Source: CBDBND01 sp965207985 (GTDB taxonomy: Bacteria > Pseudomonadota > Alphaproteobacteria > Rhodospirillales > Rhodospirillaceae). From it: DNA of 64,000 nucleotides. Positions within the stretch are counted from its first letter, which is position 1. Every line of letters begins with the position of its first letter. A model generated the notes under the pieces. That model worked only from the letters and a program-made list of their open reading frames with translations, was not told the origin of the DNA and searched no databases. The stretch is from assembly GCA_965207985.1 (NCBI GenBank), contig CBDBND010000031.1, positions 1 to 64,000 on the forward strand, given 5' to 3'. Below are positions 60,501 through 64,000 of this stretch, in pieces. A program made the translations under genes and the position numbers.

Positions 60501-60979
60501 TCGAGGAGATCAACAGTATCCTGTTCGCCGAGCAGGTCGAAGTGAGGGGCGAGACCCGCTTCCAGCGGAAAGCGGCGCAGCACCGATTGGCAAAAGGCAT
60601 GAATGGTCTGAATTTTCATGCCGCCGGGCGTTTCAAGCACGCGGGCGAATAGACGGCGGGCCCGTGTGAGGTCATCCGCACCGGGTGCGTGACCAAGCAA
60701 AGGAGAAATCTTGGCCACCAAATCTTCGTCTGACTCTGTTACCCAACCACTCAGTTGACCGGCAACGCGGTTGGACATTTCAGCGGCCGCCGCTTTGGTA
60801 AAGGTCAGACAGAGAATGCGTTGGGGTGACGCGCCTTTGAGCATCAACGCCAGAACGCGGTCGGTCAGCACTTTGGTCTTGCCCGTGCCCGCCGATGCTG
60901 AAACCCAAACGGAAGCGTCAGGATCGGCGGCTCGGCTTTGCTGCCTGCCGGCGATGGCGACGGGTGCGAGATCGTTCAT
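57509..60979 (-). CDS. addA: Double-strand break repair helicase-nuclease AddA
   Basis: 1156 residues from ATG 60979, whose ATGA overlaps the addB stop. UvrD-type helicase: P-loop 'VSASAGTGKTKVLTDRVLALML', 'ILCLTFTKAAAAEMSNRV' (motif Ia), Walker B 'HILIDEAQDTSPDQWAVVKAL', 'FAVGDRKQSIYSFQGA' (motif III), 'VMTVHGAKGLQAPIVFLPDT' (motif V) and 'YVAMTRAEDRLYICGW' (motif VI). The C-terminal RecB-like nuclease has 'VLIIDYKTNRPPP' (Asp and Lys). With AddB it resects DNA ends for RecA loading. Confidence 0.96.
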   Translation of the reverse strand: MNDLAPVAIAGRQQSRAADPDASVWVSASAGTGKTKVLTDRVLALMLKGASPQRILCLTFTKAAAAEMSNRVAGQLSGWVTESDEDLVAKISPLLGHAPGADDLTRARRLFARVLETPGGMKIQTIHAFCQSVLRRFPLEAGLAPHFDLLGEQDTVDLLDTAEEAVISRAHDGREKRLAKALGVIVGCIHELRFPDLMEDLTNARDKLERLLTAHGTVFRAVGALRTELGLSPKESADMVLRKACTNTSFDKKALTNAAAALAGGSKTDAERGAVLSAWLTANKTDRMAMFDDYTNAYLTAAGTVRAKLATKKVTDADADILTTLIEEAERLCAVLDRLRSVETAVATEALLTLGHAFLEEYDDRKAAFARLDYNDLIQRTRALLERPGVATWVLFKLDGGLDHILIDEAQDTSPDQWAVVKALTDEFFSGEGRHEDRTDEVRTVFAVGDRKQSIYSFQGAAPENFDHMQQYFSDRVNGIGQSWTDVSLDVSFRSTPAVLRAVDAVFSAQAAQDGVILSGEDMVHLAARQGQGGLVELWPPMDPDDADEPTPWKPPVERLHGESAESRLARLIAKKIAYLCANETLDSKNRPVAPGDIMVLVRRRTGFVDSLVRALKDLHIPVAGVDRMILIEQMAVMDLVALGRFLLLPQDDLTLATLLKSPLIGLSEEQLFDLAYGRGDRSLWSAVSDHAGADSVFGEAHTLLRDLLDETDFRSPFALYAHVLTALDGRKKLLSRLGMDADDPIDEFLAQALAYERLHVPSLEGFLHWLEHGRLEVKRDLEQASRNAVRVMTVHGAKGLQAPIVFLPDTLQTPAQSESVFWTTAKDGAPLCLWTPRAADRNALASALKDDGDTARDREYRRLLYVAMTRAEDRLYICGWNTRRTAPAHCWYTLIRDALAPLMETVNDPVLADTFGTSGEVLRLTGDQSEPPEGGAMPEDEIPIIDAVPPFAETVAPEEPAPPKPLTPSQPVLENPPVHSPRAEDVTNRFQRGLLIHRLLQSLPDLPVESRRKTAEAFLSQRCWNLSKKHIAAWTDETLAVLSHKAYAPLYGPDSKAEVPVTGLVDGRVISGQVDRLVVTDTDVLIIDYKTNRPPPDKAEDVSQAYVVQMASYRSALQAIYPDHTVRCLLLWTDGPSVIELPQGILDQAWRQTVG

Positions 60980-63978
60980 GCCTCGCCCCAATCGGCCGCG
61001 GCCCACTCTTTGACTCTCGCCAAATGCTGCGTATCTCCATAGGACGGCGCCATATCCGGATGCGGTCTCGCCTCATAGGGCGTGTCAGGGTCATCGAAGG
61101 CTGCAATGAGTCTCAGCACACCGTCCAGAGCGTCTTGCCGTAGTTGATCGGGGTCATCTCCGGCGGGACTGATTTCCCCGCCGTCACCGCGGCCCGTCAA
61201 GCGCCAGTAGGACAGGTCTTCAACTTTGCTAGCTTTTATGTTTTCAAAACCGCCGGCCGCAGCGATGATCGCTTCCAACGGAAGTTGCGGCGCATAACCG
61301 GCTTCGACCTCCCGGGCAGACGGTACGGCCCCCGTCTTGTAATCGATGATCGTCAGCGTGCCGTCTTTGTGTGCATCGATGCGGTCCGCTTTGGCGATCA
61401 GTGTGAACGGACCGGCTGGACCCTCAAGGGTCAACGAGCCTTTGATCTCTGCGTGGGCCTTGTCGATGACATCCCGGCGCGCCCTTTCTTCTTCGATAAA
61501 CCAAGCTGCGATTTTCTCGAACCGCGGTGCCCAGAAAGCCAAAACACCCGGTGCCAGTCCGCCCCGGCCGAACGCATGCCGCGCCAAATCATTCAAGACA
61601 CTCAGTGGATCATCAGGAAGCGTGTCCGGATACTGTCGAATGAAGGTCTGCAAAATATCATGGATGATGATGCCGTAATCGGCACTGCTGGCATCCGCAT
61701 CGATAGGTTCCAAGGCCCGTAGTTTCAAAACATGCCTGGCGTAGATTTCATACGGATCACACATCCAAGTTTCGACTTCCGTCACCGACATTCGCCGCGG
61801 CCGGGCATCGACTGACGGACTTGGCGCAGGTGGTGGCTGCGGCTGAATATTTTTCGGTCGGGTCAACGCCGCGGCCCAAGGCAGCCAGGCATAACGGCCC
61901 GTTTCCGTATGGAAAGGAATCCCGGCCGCTTCGACAACCTGATCGAAACGCCGCCACCAGCAGGACGGGACCGTCGGCGTGCCATCGACTTTGAGGGACC
62001 GGGTCAAGATCACCTCACGGGCGCAGAGGGCTTGGGCGATGTCGTGCGCGGCTTGGCCGATGCGCCGTTCCGGCAGAGGCAGGCCAAAGGTTTGGCGCAT
62101 GGGCCGGCTCATCCATGGCCCCGTGTCGGCCTCAGCCGGCCAGGTTCCTTCGTTCATACCGGACAGGATCAACTTATCCGGCTGCAACAGGCGCGCTTCC
62201 AAGGGTCCAAGGATGCTGAGCCGCGGATGGGTGCCGTAGGACGGGCGGACCACTATGCCTTTCATCAATGCATCCAATAGCCCCGGGTATTGCAAAGGGT
62301 CAATGGGCTCTAAAAACGTGGAGGCGTCTTTGAGATCAATAAGGAACCGCGCTAACTGTTCACCGGCCGTGCCCGCCCACAACACCAGTGCGCCATTTTT
62401 TTCATTCGTGGTTGCCAGGGCTTCGGCCAAGGCGAGATGGGCTTCGAGGATAACAGCGAACGGGCAGGTTTCGCTTTCCATGACACGGGCAAAGGGTTCG
62501 ACCACGGTTTCCAATTCCGCCAGCCATGACGCCAACGAAGCATCCGTGTCTGTGTGATCGGCAAGGGCGGACCGTAATCCGTCCATTCCTTCTGGTGGAC
62601 GCGGTCCGCGCAGGACGGCCCGTTCCAGGTCGCGCACCCGCTCGCGGAAAGCTGGCGGGTCCATTCCGCCCGCCGCCAGCGGATGTTTGAGCGCAGACAG
62701 GAGCGGCACGGGCGCGCAGGCGTCGTAAACCATGGCGGCGGTAAGATGGAGGAACACGCCGGGCGGCGTATCCGACAATGGCTGGCCACCGGAATCATCG
62801 ACCTTCAAGTCCCAGCGCTCCAATTCCGCCGACACCCACCGGGCGAGATCGCGGTCCGGTGTGACCAGCGCTCCGGTGCGGCCCTCTTCATCGACAACGG
62901 AACGCAGGAGGAGGGCAATGGCCGCGGCTTCCTCGCGGGGTGTGGGCGCTTCTATGCGCTGTATTCCGTCGACCGAGTCAGGGTGGATGTGGTCGAGCGC
63001 GCGCCATTGATCGCTGGTCGATGCCGGGCGCATGAGTTCGCTGATCAACACTTGGCGGTGTTCGCTTTGCGTCTCTTTTTGACCTGATGGCCACGGGGCG
63101 ATGTCGGCGCGGTCCACGTCCAAAGCAGAGAGGAGTGTTTTCAAAATGAACTGGGGGTGGGTGTCTTCAACTGCGTCCCAACTGTCTTCGTCTAAGGACT
63201 GATCCAACCCCGGCAACACCACACACCCCCGTGGCAGTCCCGCCACCGTCGCCAGCAGATCTCGTGTCGCCGGAACGCTGCCGGTGGAGCCGGCGGCAAT
63301 GATCAGTCCGTCCGGCGGCGTCGCGCGCCAGGCGTCCGCTTGGGCGGCAAAGACCCGGTTGCGATGGTCTGCGGGATCGATCACGCCACGCTCGTCTAGG
63401 ATCGCCGGCCAGTGTTCGGTGACGATTTTGAGAAACGTCAGTGTAATCTGCCAATGGGCCGCCAGATTTTCCGGCACGAGGGCGGACAAAGCATCGAATG
63501 TCAGCCCTTCCGTTTGTACTTGATCGAGCAAGCGGGCCAGTTCCTGAGCCAGCAGAACCCCCTGTTCCGCACTGGGGTGCTGTCCGTCGGGGCCGGGCAA
63601 ACCCATGATCTGGCGGGTCAAGAGGATCTGCCGGGTCAAGGGAGAGATAGGCGGCGCGATGTCGAGAGGGGTCGCGCTTTCCAGACCGGCGCTGCTCAAC
63701 AGGGCTTCTTCTTCGTCGATATCCTGTAACGCTATGACCCGTGGCAGCAGAAGGGGTTGGCCGTCCGAGAACCTGAGGAAGGCATCGCGTAAGGCTAGGG
63801 TCGAACGGCGCGTCGGCAATAGGATCGTGGCCTGGGCCAGCGCCAACGGATCATCACCTGTTTCACTGAGAAGGCCTTGCGCCAGGGAGTCCAGAAAACT
63901 GGTGGCCGGTGGAACGGTCCAGACGTGTTGGCCGGATTGTAGCGCCTCTGTGAGCCAGCCTTTTGACCCATCGCTCAC
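60976..63978 (-). CDS. addB: Double-strand break repair protein AddB
   Basis: 1000 residues from GTG 63978, 22 bases from the window edge. Alphaproteobacterial AddB: an inactivated helicase core ('ATILLPTRRSTLALRDAFL', 'LIIAAGSTGSVPATRDLL', 'LSILGPLEARLLQPDKLILSGMNEGTWPAE') and a C-terminal nuclease with 'RRMSVTEVETWMCDPYEIYARHVLKL' and 'GTLTIIDYKTGAVPSAREVEAGYAPQLPLEAII' (catalytic Asp-Tyr-Lys). It scans for Chi-like sites and cuts the 5' strand. Stop overlaps addA (ATGA). The preceding gene lies outside the window. Confidence 0.95.
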   Translation of the reverse strand: MSDGSKGWLTEALQSGQHVWTVPPATSFLDSLAQGLLSETGDDPLALAQATILLPTRRSTLALRDAFLRFSDGQPLLLPRVIALQDIDEEEALLSSAGLESATPLDIAPPISPLTRQILLTRQIMGLPGPDGQHPSAEQGVLLAQELARLLDQVQTEGLTFDALSALVPENLAAHWQITLTFLKIVTEHWPAILDERGVIDPADHRNRVFAAQADAWRATPPDGLIIAAGSTGSVPATRDLLATVAGLPRGCVVLPGLDQSLDEDSWDAVEDTHPQFILKTLLSALDVDRADIAPWPSGQKETQSEHRQVLISELMRPASTSDQWRALDHIHPDSVDGIQRIEAPTPREEAAAIALLLRSVVDEEGRTGALVTPDRDLARWVSAELERWDLKVDDSGGQPLSDTPPGVFLHLTAAMVYDACAPVPLLSALKHPLAAGGMDPPAFRERVRDLERAVLRGPRPPEGMDGLRSALADHTDTDASLASWLAELETVVEPFARVMESETCPFAVILEAHLALAEALATTNEKNGALVLWAGTAGEQLARFLIDLKDASTFLEPIDPLQYPGLLDALMKGIVVRPSYGTHPRLSILGPLEARLLQPDKLILSGMNEGTWPAEADTGPWMSRPMRQTFGLPLPERRIGQAAHDIAQALCAREVILTRSLKVDGTPTVPSCWWRRFDQVVEAAGIPFHTETGRYAWLPWAAALTRPKNIQPQPPPAPSPSVDARPRRMSVTEVETWMCDPYEIYARHVLKLRALEPIDADASSADYGIIIHDILQTFIRQYPDTLPDDPLSVLNDLARHAFGRGGLAPGVLAFWAPRFEKIAAWFIEEERARRDVIDKAHAEIKGSLTLEGPAGPFTLIAKADRIDAHKDGTLTIIDYKTGAVPSAREVEAGYAPQLPLEAIIAAAGGFENIKASKVEDLSYWRLTGRGDGGEISPAGDDPDQLRQDALDGVLRLIAAFDDPDTPYEARPHPDMAPSYGDTQHLARVKEWAAADWGEA

Positions 63979-64000
63979 AGGTTAGAACCCTTTTCCGTTA

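Overview
The window is an alphaproteobacterial chromosome segment. The evidence is the housekeeping block on the right: tRNA-Ala(GGC), an FYDLN-acid domain protein, aroA-cmk-rpsA-ihfB-lapA-pyrF-trpF-trpB-trpA-accD-folC, then trxA-addA-addB. This is a gene order familiar from Alphaproteobacteria. Response-regulator pieces carrying the 'YIGPDRR' tail, a spinster-like MFS piece and TonB receptors also fit, possibly a Rhodospirillales-like lineage. The order is not resolved from sequence alone.

Layout. 1-7 kb is an insertion-sequence graveyard: a TonB receptor 3' end, pieces of two tyrosine recombinases, IS630, IS110 (split in two), IS91 (frameshifted), IS3 and IS5. 7-14 kb is a surface-polysaccharide locus: O-antigen-ligase-like protein, a GT4/phosphoglycosyl-transferase fusion, a receiver-only regulator, a Wzz-like co-polymerase and a multi-PAS sensor. 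The sensor is broken by an in-frame TGA and an IS end. 14-20 kb holds broken transporters, a GST, a TRAP receptor, an alpha/beta hydrolase, a GNAT enzyme and several gene halves. 20-22.4 kb is a cobalamin uptake unit (riboswitch, btuB, truncated btuF). 22.5-33 kb is an accessory metabolic island: PLP-dependent dehydratase, tandem MDR reductases, an exported FGE-fold protein, a four-gene operon of exported enzymes, and a BisC-type molybdoenzyme. 33-38.5 kb is again mosaic: an IS427-type copy, a reverse-transcriptase remnant, IS3 pieces and half genes. 38.6-50.3 kb is intact housekeeping. 50.3-54.5 kb is an intrusion with a second, nearly identical IS427-type copy. 54.6-64 kb ends with a phosphatase, trxA, a Rieske oxygenase and addAB.

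The main structural result is that several genes are present as two complementary halves at distant sites. A citE-like lyase (18.5 and 37.8 kb) and a receiver/cNMP-binding regulator (38.4 and 18.7 kb) are both cut at the same pair of points. One ~19.1-kb inversion explains both, and undoing it restores an in-frame regulator. A smaller ~2.2-kb inversion explains the split IS110 transposase. An IS3 transposase is split around 28.5 kb of DNA. Other junctions join unrelated truncated genes: MFS/PiT/IS5, regulator/btuF, citE/AbfD-like, methyltransferase-regulatory/GDPD. Either this is a heavily rearranged, IS-driven genome, or part of it is assembly or amplification chimerism. Read-level data would be needed to decide.

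The best candidate for an undescribed functional system is the operon at 26.5-30.5 kb (VOC protein, class I methyltransferase, CpcT/CpeT-like protein, FAD oxidoreductase). All four products carry export signals, and the operon diverges from a molybdoenzyme gene.
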